Below, piece after piece: positions 17,252 through 25,320 of a stretch of DNA of 46,112 nt. Within the stretch, counting starts at the first letter, position 1; each line of letters starts with the position of its first letter. The DNA lies in contig CABRID010000005.1 in NCBI GenBank assembly GCA_902470895.1, forward strand, positions 1 to 46,112, given 5' to 3'. A program made the position numbers and the translations under genes. Under the pieces are notes generated by a model. That model was given only the letters and a program-made list of their open reading frames with translations. It did not search any database and was not told where the DNA came from. The stretch comes from an uncultured Collinsella sp. GTDB lineage: Bacteria; Actinomycetota; Coriobacteriia; Coriobacteriales; Coriobacteriaceae.

Positions 17252-17761
17252 CTAGTTCTCGGCTTGCTCAACCCGCACCTTGACACGTGTCGGATTGCCG
17301 TGGCTGTCGAGGGTCTTGGCATCGAGTGCCTGGATCTCGATGTACGCCTCGCCTTCTTTGATGTCGCCGGCGGGGCACGTTTCGATTGTCTTGCCGGTCT
17401 CGACCACGCCCGATTCATAGATGGTCTCGTCGTTTTGGATCACGCGGAAACGCTGGGGAAACTTGTTGTCCTGGACGTTTTGCACGTTGACGCGCAGCTT
17501 GCCGCCTTTTTGTAGCTGGGCGACTGGTGCGACCGAGATCGTCATCATGTTGTCGCGGACGATGGCGTCGAGCTCATCTTGGATTTCCTGACGCGTTTTG
17601 CCCTCGGCCGTCGTAACCGAAGCGCCCGCCTCGGGTACGGGCTGCGACTGCCAAGCGTATAGTCCTACGGCGACAAGGGCACAGACGATGGCCAAGCAGG
17701 CAACGATGAGCTTCTTGCGACGACCCAGGCCTGCAAAGTGGGGTGGCTTCTTCGCGCTCAT
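17252..17761 (-). CDS. Single-span membrane protein with extracellular beta domain
   Basis: 169 residues: a basic N-terminus (GLGRRKK), one membrane span (about 18-37), a linker, and an extracellular domain (about 70-169) with KGGKLRVNVQNVQDNKFPQR, an ETIYESGVVETGKTI stretch and KEGEAYIEIQALDAKT. It resembles an immunoglobulin-like bracing domain, but I know no named family. The start ATG 17761 overlaps the stop of the 98-residue gene upstream (ATGA); the long frame to 18079 is only the shadow of that gene. It is the second gene of the exported-protein operon. Confidence 0.78.
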   Translation of the reverse strand: MSAKKPPHFAGLGRRKKLIVACLAIVCALVAVGLYAWQSQPVPEAGASVTTAEGKTRQEIQDELDAIVRDNMMTISVAPVAQLQKGGKLRVNVQNVQDNKFPQRFRVIQNDETIYESGVVETGKTIETCPAGDIKEGEAYIEIQALDAKTLDSHGNPTRVKVRVEQAEN

Positions 17762-18054
17762 GCGGCATCCTTGGCGGTATAGATGCGCGCAAAGGTGGAC
17801 GGGTTCGCTCCAAAGAGCATGTGAAGCATCAGGCGGCGTGAGTAGACAAGCTCGTCGAAGTCGGGAGGGAGCTCGATGTCGTGGATATGCGCGATGTGGT
17901 GGGCGAGCGCCGAGAACGACTCGGGGTCGCAGATCACATCGGTGGTAACGTGGTAGACCGTCGTATCGGGGAATGCCTCTTCGTCGAAAGGCAGGAGATG
18001 GGGATCGTCGTCGACTTCGATGGCGATGCCGTACTGGGGCCAGTAATATGCCAT
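17758..18054 (-). CDS. Small protein resembling part of a PD-(D/E)XK nuclease-like domain
   Basis: 98 residues without signal or membrane span. The N-terminus WPQYGIAIEVDDDPHLLPFD resembles the strand that carries the IEVDD motif in DUF559/Vsr-like nucleases, and VYHVTTDVICDPESFSALAHH resembles the following strand and helix. The upstream half of such a domain, with the first catalytic acidic residue, is missing, so it is either a shortened relative or unrelated. It has its own GGGAGG ribosome site before ATG 18054, so it is not just a fragment. The stop overlaps the next gene's ATG by four bases. Confidence 0.62.
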   Translation of the reverse strand: MAYYWPQYGIAIEVDDDPHLLPFDEEAFPDTTVYHVTTDVICDPESFSALAHHIAHIHDIELPPDFDELVYSRRLMLHMLFGANPSTFARIYTAKDAA

Positions 18055-18399
18055 GGGAACCTCCCTGCTTCTGGGCCAAAACTTCTATCGGTTTTGGCTG
18101 TCGACGCCGACCGTATCAGCCGCTACTTGACCAATTTCTGACCAAATGCTTGACGGATTGGCGTCTCCGCAGGTAAAAGGCGGCAAAAAATACTCCAACT
18201 TTTTTCGAGCGACAATCGCGCGGTCGGCGACGGCGGGGCCATATGTGTCAAAAGCATCGCCTGCCGAGGGAACTCGGCCGTTCGCCGAATTGCACGAACG
18301 TAAAAATCGCCAATTATGGAGACGGTCTCGAACACGTCGACGAAACGATGCGGTAACATCTCCCTGCAAACACTGTAGTTAGCTAAAGGGGGAGTTCGC
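18055..18399. other. Divergent intergenic region with hairpin and direct repeats
   Basis: The 345 bases between the leftward exported-protein operon and the rightward lactate dehydrogenase operon hold no credible gene. Visible structure: an 8-bp hairpin GCCAAAAC / GTTTTGGC (18075-18082, 18091-18098), 20 bases before the 98-residue gene, and two direct copies of TGACCAA 11 bases apart (18128-18134, 18139-18145) followed by TGAC at 18151. The 11-base phase fits a protein binding to one face of the helix. No convincing -10/-35 pair could be fixed. Confidence 0.45.
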
Positions 18400-20001
18400 G
18401 TGTCTGCAACCATCAAACCCTTCACCGACGAGTTCGAAGAGTATGGTCGCGATGAGTCTCGCGCATCGGGCGAGGCCTCGAGCATCTCGTTTCCGACAAC
18501 GGAAGACGAGGTCCGTGCCATTTTGGAAAAGCTCCATGCCGAGCGTGTCCCGGTAACGGTTCAGGGCGCCCGAACCGGCCTTGCCGCCGGTGCCGTGCCC
18601 CACGGCGGGCATATCCTCAATACTTCCCGTATGAATCGCTACTTGGGCCTTCGCCGCGATGAACAAGGCCAATTTCTGCTGCGCGTGGAGCCGGGCGTTG
18701 TGCTCTCGGAGCTGCGCAAGCAGCTGAGTAAGAAGGTGCTGCCGACTGCTGGTTGGGACCAGGCATCGCTTGAGGCCTACGAGGAGTTCCAAGAGGCCCC
18801 CGAGCAGTTCTTTCCCACCGATCCCACCGAGGCGTCTGCCTGTCTGGGCGGCATGGCGGCATGTAACGCCTCCGGTGCCCGCAGCTACGCCTACGGCCCC
18901 ATGCGCCCACATATCACGGGACTCCACGTCGCGCTGGCTGATGGCGATTTGCTTGAGCTTCAGCGCGGCGAGGCTTTTGCCCAGGGCCGCCACCTGTCGC
19001 TCGTGACGGCAGCGGGCCGTGCACTCGAGCTCGACCTTCCCGACTACACCATGCCCAAGACCAAAAATGCTTCGGGCTATTTCGTTGCTGACGATATGGA
19101 TGCCATCGATCTGTTTATCGGCGCGTGTGGCACAATCGGCGTCATCACCGAGCTCGAGATTGCCCTGCAGGCGGCGCCTGCGGTCGTTTGGGGCGTGAGC
19201 TGTTTCTTTGACAGCGAAGACAAGGCCGTGTCCTTTACCGATTCTGTGCGTCCCGTCCTGTCCCACGCGGCTGCCATCGAATATTTCGATGCGGGCGCCC
19301 TGGATATCCTGCGTCGTCAGCGTGAGCAGTCGACCGCGTTCGCCTCGCTGCCGGCGCTCGACAAAGAGGCCAAGGTCTGTGTCTACGTGGAGCTCGACTG
19401 CGACGACGAAGTTCAGGCGACTGAGGAGCTGTATCACTTGGGGTGGGTACTAGAACTTGCGGGCGGCAGCGACGATGCGACATGGGTCGCGCGTACCGAG
19501 GTCGATCGCGAATGCCAGCGATTCTTCCGCCATGCGGTGCCCGAGAGCGTCAATATGCTTATCGACGAGCGCCGCCGCACCGACCCCACTATCACCAAGC
19601 TGGGCTCGGACATGTCGGTGCCCAACGCACGCTTGGCCGATGTCGTGGCCCTCTATCGCCGCACGCTGGCCGAAAGCGGGCTTGAGTCTGCTGCCTGGGG
19701 ACACATCGGGAACAACCATCTGCATGTGAACATCCTGCCGCGCGACGCGCAAGACTACCGTCGTGGTGGAGAACTCTTTGCCCAGTGGGCTTCCGAGGTC
19801 ACGGCCATGGGCGGTGCCGTTTCTGCCGAGCACGGCGTCGGCAAGATCAAGGCGGGCTTCTTAGAGACGATGTACGGCCACGAGGCCATGGTCGAGTCGG
19901 CGCGTCTCAAACTCCAGCTCGACCCTGCCGGCCAGCTGGGTCGCGGCAACCTGTTTACGGAGAAGCTCTTGGATGAACTCGTCCAGAAAGGGGGCGCGTG
20001 A
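18400..20001 (+). CDS. FAD-linked lactate dehydrogenase (LctD / GlcD family)
   Basis: 533-residue flavoprotein of the FAD_binding_4 / FAD-oxidase_C family. The FAD domain carries VTVQGARTGLAAGAVPHGG and LGGMAACNASGARSYAYG; the C-terminal catalytic half has WGHIGNNHLHVN and AVSAEHGVGKIKAGFL, typical of GlcD/D-lactate dehydrogenases. The start is GTG 18400 behind GGGGGAG. It is followed directly by etfB and a ferredoxin-bearing etfA. In Acetobacterium woodii the equivalent complex (LctD with EtfB/EtfC) oxidises lactate with NAD+ at the cost of reduced ferredoxin. The same role here is inferred from gene content. Glycolate or 2-hydroxyacid oxidation is the alternative. Confidence 0.88.
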   Translation: MSATIKPFTDEFEEYGRDESRASGEASSISFPTTEDEVRAILEKLHAERVPVTVQGARTGLAAGAVPHGGHILNTSRMNRYLGLRRDEQGQFLLRVEPGVVLSELRKQLSKKVLPTAGWDQASLEAYEEFQEAPEQFFPTDPTEASACLGGMAACNASGARSYAYGPMRPHITGLHVALADGDLLELQRGEAFAQGRHLSLVTAAGRALELDLPDYTMPKTKNASGYFVADDMDAIDLFIGACGTIGVITELEIALQAAPAVVWGVSCFFDSEDKAVSFTDSVRPVLSHAAAIEYFDAGALDILRRQREQSTAFASLPALDKEAKVCVYVELDCDDEVQATEELYHLGWVLELAGGSDDATWVARTEVDRECQRFFRHAVPESVNMLIDERRRTDPTITKLGSDMSVPNARLADVVALYRRTLAESGLESAAWGHIGNNHLHVNILPRDAQDYRRGGELFAQWASEVTAMGGAVSAEHGVGKIKAGFLETMYGHEAMVESARLKLQLDPAGQLGRGNLFTEKLLDELVQKGGA

Positions 20002-20003
20002 AG

Positions 20004-20819
20004 ATGAGTGATTTCCATATGGTGGTGTGCGTCAAGGCGGTGCCGGGTAGCACCGAGGTCAAGATGGACCCCAAGACCAATACCATTGTGCGCGACGGCA
20101 AGCAGGCGGTCATCAATCCCTTTGATGCGAGCGCCCTGGAGTGCGCGCTGGCGCTCAAGGACGACTTTATCGGCTTTGGCATGGATGTGCGCGTGACGGT
20201 GGTGTCGATGGGTATTCCCGCGACCGAAGCGCTGCTGCGCGACTGCATCGCCCGTGGCGCCGACGACGCGCTGCTGCTAACCGATCGCGCCTTTGCAGGT
20301 GCCGATACCTTGGCGACCACGTATGCCCTCAAATGCGGTATCGAGGCACTCGACGAGGACTTCGACCTGCTTATCTGCGGCAAGATGGCGGTGGACGGCG
20401 ATACGGCCCAGATTGGTCCCGAGCTTGCCGGCGCCTTCGAGATTCCCTGCGTGACCGATGTGAGCTGCGTGCAGAGCGCGGGCTTTACGACTTGCGGTTC
20501 GCTGGCGCTCGTTCACGGATGCGATGCCGGCGAAGAGACGGTCTATCTTGAGATGCCGTGTGCGATGACGACCGCTAAGGAGATCGGCCAGCTGCGCATG
20601 CCGAGCATCGCCGGTATTCGTGCGGCTGAGGAGGCTGACGTGCGCGTGGTCAACGCTGCCGACGTGCATGCCGACCCTGCGCGCTGCGGTCTTGCCGGCT
20701 CGCCGACGCAGGTCGTGCGCTCGTTTGTGCCCGACCGCGATCAAACGTGTGAAGCCGTTGAGGGCAAACCGACCGAGCAGGCGGCAAAGCTTGCCAAGAT
20801 TATCGAGGGGATGGCATAG
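20004..20819 (+). CDS. etfB: Electron transfer flavoprotein beta subunit
   Basis: 271 residues. The N-terminus VVCVKAVPGSTEVKMDPKT and VINPFDASALECAL are classical EtfB, and ICGKMAVDGDTAQIGPELAG is the nucleotide-site loop. In bifurcating Etf this subunit binds the extra FAD (bFAD) and NAD. I prefer ATG 20004, nine bases after AAAGGGGG; a GTG at 19998 overlapping the previous stop is the other option. It lies between the dehydrogenase and etfA genes with almost no spacing, as one operon. Confidence 0.93.
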   Translation: MSDFHMVVCVKAVPGSTEVKMDPKTNTIVRDGKQAVINPFDASALECALALKDDFIGFGMDVRVTVVSMGIPATEALLRDCIARGADDALLLTDRAFAGADTLATTYALKCGIEALDEDFDLLICGKMAVDGDTAQIGPELAGAFEIPCVTDVSCVQSAGFTTCGSLALVHGCDAGEETVYLEMPCAMTTAKEIGQLRMPSIAGIRAAEEADVRVVNAADVHADPARCGLAGSPTQVVRSFVPDRDQTCEAVEGKPTEQAAKLAKIIEGMA

Positions 20820-22025
20820 ATGAGCGGACTGGTTATCGATAGCGAAGCCTGCATCGGCTGCGGTCGCTGCGTTCGCGCCTGCGCCTCGGGCGGCATTGTG
20901 GTGGAGGGCGAGCGGCCCAACCGCTGCGCCCGCGTAACCGACGGCTGCATTCTGTGCGGCGGGTGCGTCGACGCCTGTCCCGTCAACGCTATCTCGATCG
21001 AGCGTGACGAGGCCACTGGCGTGGCGGACCTTGGCGCCTATCGAGACATTTGGGTATTCGTGCAGACCGATGAGCACGATACGGTGGCTTCTGTGGCCTA
21101 TGAGCTTATGGGCAAGGGGCGCGAGCTTGCCGATGCCCGCGGCTGCCGCTTGGTGGCGCTGGTCGGCATGGGTCCCGAGAGCTCACTTGGGGAGCTGGAG
21201 CATCTGGTCTGTGCCGGTGCAGACGAAGTTATGGTCTGTCGCGACGAGCGCCTGCGCCAAAACGACGCGGAGGTCTACGCCCGCCTGATCTGCGATTTGG
21301 TGGCCGAGCGCAAGCCCGAGGCCATTCTGTACGGCGCGACCGCCTTTGGTCGCGAGCTGGCGCCCGGTGTGGCCGTGCGCTTGCAGACGGGCCTTACGGC
21401 CGATTGCACGGTGCTTTCGATGGATACGGAGACGGGTCTGCTGCAGCAGACGCGCCCGGCGTTTGGCGGCAACCTGATGGCCACCATTATCTGCCCCAAC
21501 CACCGTCCTCAGATGGCAACGGTGCGCCCCGGCATCTTTAAGGCGCCCGAGTTTGACTATAGTCGCTCCGGCACGATTGCCCAGGTAGTGCTAGCGGATG
21601 ACGTTAAGGCCCGTGTCGAGATCTCGATTCCCGCCGAGGAGTGGGGACAGCAGGCCTCAATTGCCGATGCCGAGCGTCTAGTCGTGGTGGGCCGCGGCAT
21701 CGGCTCCAAGAAAAACCTACCGCTGATGCGAAAGCTTGCCGAGGCTCTGGGTGCCGAGCTTGGCTGCACGCGCCCCGTGGTGGAGGCCGGCTGGCTGGAG
21801 TATCGCCACCAAATTGGCCAGACGGGTGTATCGGTCTCGCCCAAGCTCCTCGTGAGCATCGGTGTCTCGGGCGCTATCCAGCATCTCGCCGGCATCGGTG
21901 GGGCGGAGTGCATTGTCGCCATCAATGAGGACCCGGATGCCCCCATCTTTGGTGCCGCCCAGTACAAGGTTGTTGGGGACGCCGTCGAGGTCGTCGAGGA
22001 GCTGCTGGCCCAGCTTGAGCGCTAG
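20820..22025 (+). CDS. etfA: Electron transfer flavoprotein alpha subunit with N-terminal 2[4Fe-4S] ferredoxin domain
   Basis: 401 residues. Residues 1-60 form a ferredoxin domain with two CxxCxxCxxxC cluster sites (Cys11/14/17/21 in CIGCGRCVRAC and Cys43/46/49/53 in CILCGGCVDAC). The rest is EtfA, ending with the FAD-binding part VVGRGIGSKKN and SPKLLVSIGVSGAIQHLAG. Ferredoxin-extended EtfA is a mark of the electron-bifurcating lactate dehydrogenase group and could pass electrons to or from ferredoxin. The ATG follows the etfB stop with no gap. Its stop codon shares the palindrome CTAG with the stop of the convergent HD-domain gene. Confidence 0.93.
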   Translation: MSGLVIDSEACIGCGRCVRACASGGIVVEGERPNRCARVTDGCILCGGCVDACPVNAISIERDEATGVADLGAYRDIWVFVQTDEHDTVASVAYELMGKGRELADARGCRLVALVGMGPESSLGELEHLVCAGADEVMVCRDERLRQNDAEVYARLICDLVAERKPEAILYGATAFGRELAPGVAVRLQTGLTADCTVLSMDTETGLLQQTRPAFGGNLMATIICPNHRPQMATVRPGIFKAPEFDYSRSGTIAQVVLADDVKARVEISIPAEEWGQQASIADAERLVVVGRGIGSKKNLPLMRKLAEALGAELGCTRPVVEAGWLEYRHQIGQTGVSVSPKLLVSIGVSGAIQHLAGIGGAECIVAINEDPDAPIFGAAQYKVVGDAVEVVEELLAQLER

Positions 22026-22834
22026 GCGCGCGTCAGCCAGTCGCGCATCTCGTCCTTTAGGCGGCTCCAGGTTGCCTGCGTGGCGGGGTCGGTAAAGGGC
22101 CGCGTAATGCCAAAGGGCGCGTCGAGCAGGCGGTTGATATCGCCCTGTTCGCGCGCCAGCGCGCGGCTCGCTGGATAGACGAGCTCAAACATAAAGCAGA
22201 TGAGTCCCACCAAGTAGTCTGCGGGCTCGTCGCGTTCATCGCGTGCGACGCAACGGTGCTCGTCAAAGGCGGCAAGCGTCGGTGCCGAGAAGCGACTGGC
22301 TAGAAACGCGTCCTCATCCACCTTGAGGATGGTGTCGACGGTGCTGTCGGCGATGGTGCGCATAATGTCGATCTTGTCACCATCGCGCACGATATCGCAG
22401 AAGCTTCGCGTGCGCACGTCGAGCTGCGCGGGTAGACGGAAATCGCTGTGATAGGCAATGCTCGCTCGGATGAGCTCATCTTCTGCCGGGTCATCGATAA
22501 AGTCGCGGATGCTTGTTACGGCGGGTGCATCGGCGGGATTCTCGCCAAAGAGGACCTCGATGCCCAGCACCGCATGGCCCATGCTCTCGGCGTCCTTAAA
22601 GGTGTCCCAGCGTCGCAGCTGCTCAAAGCGGCCCATATCGTGTAGCAGGCCGCAAAGCCATGCCAGGTCAATATCTTCTGACGACCAGCCCTGCTCGCGC
22701 GCTACGGCATCGCATGCCTCGGCCACGTGGTACGTATGCTCGATTTTGAGCGCGATGCGTGGGTTGGTGGCGTCGTAGGCATCGGTGTAGCTTTTGAAGG
22801 CCGCGCGCGCCCGGTCTCGATCGATAGCTGTCAT
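22022..22834 (-). CDS. HD-domain phosphohydrolase
   Basis: 270-residue cytoplasmic protein with the metal-binding HD pattern: KIEHTYHV (His33/36), LLHDMGRF (His65, Asp66), MGHAVLG (His87), YHSD (His129) and a later DGDKIDIMR (151-159). This multi-histidine layout is that of HD/HDIG hydrolases acting on nucleotides or phospho-esters; the substrate cannot be told. The ATG at 22834 has TTAGGAAG upstream. The gene is read alone and ends head-on with etfA. Confidence 0.85.
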   Translation of the reverse strand: MTAIDRDRARAAFKSYTDAYDATNPRIALKIEHTYHVAEACDAVAREQGWSSEDIDLAWLCGLLHDMGRFEQLRRWDTFKDAESMGHAVLGIEVLFGENPADAPAVTSIRDFIDDPAEDELIRASIAYHSDFRLPAQLDVRTRSFCDIVRDGDKIDIMRTIADSTVDTILKVDEDAFLASRFSAPTLAAFDEHRCVARDERDEPADYLVGLICFMFELVYPASRALAREQGDINRLLDAPFGITRPFTDPATQATWSRLKDEMRDWLTRA

Positions 22835-22960
22835 AATGACTTCCTAAAAAGTTGTGTCTTTCGATCCGGTGGCAATTGTAGGTGAACTCGGTTGCTGTCG
22901 GATGATGATTCTGCCGTGTCGCTACATGCGGCTCGGAGACTTTATCAGGATGAGAAGCGT

Positions 22961-23653
22961 ATGGTGCTCAAAATCGTTAGAACCGTCTGGCCAGTGATGC
23001 TTACCTATGTTGCAATAGGCGCGCCGTGCGGAATGATCATGGGGCAGACGGGAATGGAACCCTGGATGGTCTTTGCTCTGAGCAGCACGTTCGTGACGGG
23101 CAGCGGGCAGTTTATGATCTGCAATCTGTGGCTGGCAGGTGTGCCTGCGGCGTCGATCGTCGCGAGCGTCGCCGCAATCTCCTCGCGCTTTGCGCTTTAC
23201 TCGGCATCGATCGCTCCGCATCTGACGGGTGCCTCGAAGCGTCAGACGCTGGCTGTTGCCGCGACGCTTACCGAGGAGGCATACGGCATCTCGCTTGCCA
23301 AGCTGGTTGAGGGGGAGGATTGGGGCCCGCGCGAATCCTTCGTGCTCAACGTGATCCTCATCGCGACATGGGGCGCTTCGTGCACGATGGGTGCCATCGT
23401 CGGTGCCGTTGTCGATGTTCCCACCGCTATTGCGAGTTTTGTCTGCACGTCGCTCTTTATCTGTCTACTCTTTTCGCAGCGGCTGTCGCGCGGCAACGTT
23501 GTCGCGGCGGTTTCGGGCGCGGTGTCCGTCGCCGTATGCAAGTTCTTGGGCCTCACGAATATTGCCGTGCCGGCAAGCGTCGTGGTCGGCATTGCCATTG
23601 CGCTGGCGTGCGATGCTGTATTAGACGGAAGAGGTGCCCGCGATGCCCGTTAA
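22961..23653 (+). CDS. azlC: AzlC family branched-chain amino acid exporter, large subunit
   Basis: About 230 residues with several membrane spans. Typical AzlC features are the early PVMLTYVAIGAPCGMIMGQ, the STFVTGSGQFMICNLW stretch (AzlC usually has a Gly/Gln-rich segment here), and ATLTEEAYGISL. AzlCD exports branched-chain amino acids (and azaleucine in Bacillus). The start is uncertain: ATG 22961 has AGGATGAG upstream, while the frame is open to a TTG at 22892. The gene overlaps azlD by 11 bases. Confidence 0.87.
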   Translation: MVLKIVRTVWPVMLTYVAIGAPCGMIMGQTGMEPWMVFALSSTFVTGSGQFMICNLWLAGVPAASIVASVAAISSRFALYSASIAPHLTGASKRQTLAVAATLTEEAYGISLAKLVEGEDWGPRESFVLNVILIATWGASCTMGAIVGAVVDVPTAIASFVCTSLFICLLFSQRLSRGNVVAAVSGAVSVAVCKFLGLTNIAVPASVVVGIAIALACDAVLDGRGARDAR

Positions 23654-23966
23654 CGAGTTCTTGGTTCTGTGGCTGTCGTCGTGGGCTGCTATCGCGTTCT
23701 TTCGCATCGCGCCGGCGTTTGCCTTGCGCGGGAGAACGCTGTCGCCCCGCATTACCGAGGCCCTGGGTTATATCCCGCCCGCTGCCTTTGCCGCGCTGGT
23801 CGCCAACGACTTGGTGAGCCCCGGGGCGTTCGACGCGGGACTCTGGCCTGCCTTGGTTCCCTGGATTGCGGCTGCCGGCGTCGTGGTGGTGGCAATCAGG
23901 ACAAAGTCGATGTTGTGGTGCTGTGTTTCGGGCATCGTGCTCTATATCGTTTTGAGCCTCGTATAA
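23643..23966 (+). CDS. azlD: AzlD family exporter small subunit
   Basis: 107 residues, four likely membrane spans, with LRGRTLSPRITEALGYIPPA typical of AzlD. It starts inside the end of azlC; AGAGG lies eight bases before ATG 23643, and a GTG at 23634 is less likely. It forms the small partner of AzlC. It may balance the large LIV importer at 35937-42236, but there is no direct link in the sequence. Confidence 0.87.
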   Translation: MPVNEFLVLWLSSWAAIAFFRIAPAFALRGRTLSPRITEALGYIPPAAFAALVANDLVSPGAFDAGLWPALVPWIAAAGVVVVAIRTKSMLWCCVSGIVLYIVLSLV

Positions 23967-24107
23967 GAGCGGGACACGTTTAGCATCCCGGCCAACGAAT
24001 CCAATTTTTCACCGAGCTGGTCTATTTCTTCTGGTACCATGGTCAAACTTTACTGTAGCAAAGCGTGACGTGGGCTTTTGTATCCCGTCAGCGGAAATGG
24101 GGGTTTC

Positions 24108-25130
24108 ATGGCACAGGAAGCAACCACCAACGAGCAAAAGAAATTCAAGGTCCCGCGCATCCCGGGCGACATCATGATTTATCCGATGATCGTCGGTCTT
24201 TTGCTCAACACCTTCTGCCCGCAGGTTTTTGAGATCGGCGGATTCTTTACGGCTGCCTGCCGCGGTGGCTCTAATACCATCGTCGCCGCGATCCTGCTGT
24301 TTGTGGGCGCCGGCATCAGCTTTAAGTCCACGCCGGGCGCTATCAAGACCGGCATCGTCGTGCTGATTCCCAAGCTGGTCGTCGCAGCGGCTCTCGGCCT
24401 GGGCGTGGCATATTGCTTTAACGACAACTTCCTGGGTCTGAGCTCCGTGTCTATCATCGGCGGCATCACGTTTTGCAACATGGCGCTCTATACGGGCATC
24501 ATGGGCGAGTTCGGTGATGAGTCTGAGCAGGGCGCCGTCGGTATCCTGTTCTTTACGGCCGGCCCCGCCGTCACTATGATCATCCTCGGTGTTTCCGGCC
24601 TCGCCAACATTCCCATTGGCACCATTGTCGGCTCCATCTTGCCACTCGTTATCGGCATGGTTCTGGGCAACCTGTTCCCGTTTATCAAGAACCTGCTGGT
24701 TCCCGGTGCCAATCCCGCGATTGCCGTCATCGGATTTCAGCTCGGTGCGTCCATGAGCCTGTCGAGCTTTATCACCGGCGGTATTTCCGGCATCTTGCTG
24801 GGCCTTGTCACGCTGTTTGTCGTCGGTCCCATCACCTTTGCGTTCGAGCGTCTGTGCGGCGGCAATGGCAAGGCCGCTGTGGCTTGCTCCACCATTGCCG
24901 GCACGGCTATGACCACACCGGTTGCCCTCGCCGAGGTCGCACCGCGTTACGCCGAGCTTGCGCCCACCGCGTACGCTCAGATCGCCACCGCCGTTATCAT
25001 CACGGCGATCATGGCTCCGATTCTGACTGGCTGGGTCGACAAGAAGTTCTGCCAAGGCAAGGAGGATCTGTCGCCTGTCGGTGTCGAGGCCATCGAGGAG
25101 GCCGTCGCGACTGACATCGATGGCGAGTAG
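24108..25130 (+). CDS. kdgT: 2-keto-3-deoxygluconate permease family transporter
   Basis: 340 residues in about ten membrane spans. It matches the KdgT family through VPRIPGDIMIYPMIVGLLLN, FFTAACRGGSNTIVAA and AGTAMTTPVALAEVAPRYA. KdgT takes up 2-keto-3-deoxygluconate, a pectin breakdown product, with protons. ATG 24108 follows GGGGG at a fair spacing. No kdgA, kdgK or pectin gene is nearby, so the substrate in this organism is not certain. A hairpin terminator lies 50 bases after the stop. Confidence 0.88.
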   Translation: MAQEATTNEQKKFKVPRIPGDIMIYPMIVGLLLNTFCPQVFEIGGFFTAACRGGSNTIVAAILLFVGAGISFKSTPGAIKTGIVVLIPKLVVAAALGLGVAYCFNDNFLGLSSVSIIGGITFCNMALYTGIMGEFGDESEQGAVGILFFTAGPAVTMIILGVSGLANIPIGTIVGSILPLVIGMVLGNLFPFIKNLLVPGANPAIAVIGFQLGASMSLSSFITGGISGILLGLVTLFVVGPITFAFERLCGGNGKAAVACSTIAGTAMTTPVALAEVAPRYAELAPTAYAQIATAVIITAIMAPILTGWVDKKFCQGKEDLSPVGVEAIEEAVATDIDGE

Positions 25131-25179
25131 CAATCGATACCCATCAATGATGCCGGCGTGTGCAATTCGCGCCGTATGG

Positions 25180-25219
25180 GCGCCCGAACAGAAACTGTTT
25201 TGCAGTGATGTTCGGGCGC
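25180..25219 (+). terminator. Hairpin terminator after kdgT
   Basis: An 11-bp perfect stem (25180-25190 and 25209-25219, GCGCCCGAACA) with an 18-nt loop. There is no strong T-run after it, so strength is uncertain. Confidence 0.5.
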
Positions 25220-25320
25220 TCTGCTATTATCCCCTTTACCCCTGCGGAGTTAAGGGGTGTTTATTGCCCTGATTCGAATTGGGCGATTCTGACCACTTGG
25301 GTATTGAAGGGATGGCGCTA

